Position numbers and translations under genes: made by a program. Positions 63,474 to 64,000 of a stretch of 64,000 bases of DNA are shown in pieces. Every line of letters begins with the position of its first letter. Positions within the stretch are counted from its first letter, which is position 1. The stretch is from the NCBI GenBank assembly GCA_002335605.1, contig BEDY01000001.1:248001-312000 (forward strand). The letters run 5' to 3'. Source of the DNA: Prillingera fragicola (taxonomy: Eukaryota > Basidiomycota > Tremellomycetes > Trichosporonales > Trichosporonaceae). Under the pieces are notes generated by a model. That model worked only from the letters and a program-made list of their open reading frames with translations. It ran no database searches and was not told where the DNA came from.

Positions 63474-64000
63474 GATGGCTTTGATGCGTGTGTATGCATG
63501 TGCCGGTGAGGTCGAGAGAGTAGTGCGACCTGTTGTTGTTGTTGTATGTCGTGTGAGGTGTGGGGTGAATGCGACGCGACAATGGCCCAGAGGAAACACG
63601 ACGTACGAGATAATGACTCAGTCCAGCTCGCTACAGCGCTCGCCATCGCAATGACCGGTTGGTGCGCCCCTGAATCTTCCACGTGGAGTTACGTAAACTG
63701 TTAATGAAACCAGGAACTGCTGGGCGTCTGGGAGAAAGGCAAGAAAAGTGAAATTGAAGTTAGCACCTGATGTTGTTACATAATCTCACGCGGCATTCAC
63801 ATGGCCAAACATCTCTTCGGCATTTCTCGACCGAAGATTGTCCGGCAATGAACCGGCTAGAAGTGTAACCGTGGGCGGCCACACGAATCAGACGGAAGCA
63901 AATTGACGTGTTGCGCCCTGACCATCCGGCCCGACGACACTGGCAGGCGCGGAGGCTCGGCGGTGCGGTGACCAGCGTGCGTGCTGCTTGATCGACCAAC
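63474..64000. other. Right edge, intergenic
   Basis: Upstream of the preceding minus-strand gene. No further gene supported up to the window end. Confidence 0.45.

Overview
This 64 kb window is nuclear DNA of a fungus, most likely a basidiomycete yeast of the Tremellomycetes (Trichosporonales-like; this placement is inference). It is moderately GC-rich. Genes are spliced by many short GT-AG introns of about 36-100 nt, usually with GTGAGT or GTAAGT donors and CTAAC-type branch points. Both tRNA genes carry an intron. The encoded families are fungal: Zn2Cys6 regulator, Arp9-like actin-related protein, Jen1-type transporter, MET2. Coordinates are the outer limits of spliced coding regions; splice sites were read by eye and checked for frame.

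Layout. 0-14 kb: a GPI-type pepsin-like protein that lacks its second catalytic Asp, two tandem GFA-domain genes, a Gly/His/Gln-rich repeat protein, a tRNA-Ala, an Arp9-like gene and five very small genes of unknown function. Three of the five have a first exon of only ATG plus one codon. 13.4-18.1 kb is gene-poor.

18-32 kb is the functional core. It holds a Zn2Cys6 regulator, a CYP504-like phenylacetate hydroxylase, NADPH-cytochrome P450 reductase, fumarylacetoacetase, maleylacetoacetate isomerase and homogentisate 1,2-dioxygenase. Together these would convert phenylacetate-type aromatics through homogentisate to fumarate and acetoacetate. The electron-donating reductase is divergently paired with the P450.

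34-46 kb looks like a carbohydrate/carboxylate uptake region: two sugar-type MFS permeases, a small coiled-coil protein, a GH29 alpha-L-fucosidase without a signal peptide, a xylose-reductase-like aldo-keto reductase and a Jen1-like carboxylate transporter. 48-64 kb holds a Baeyer-Villiger-type monooxygenase, an UNC93/DUF895-like protein, a tRNA-Thr, a TauD/TfdA dioxygenase, a membrane protein of unknown function, an Mpv17/PMP22 protein, MET2 and a second unknown membrane protein. No transposon, CRISPR array or virus was recognised.
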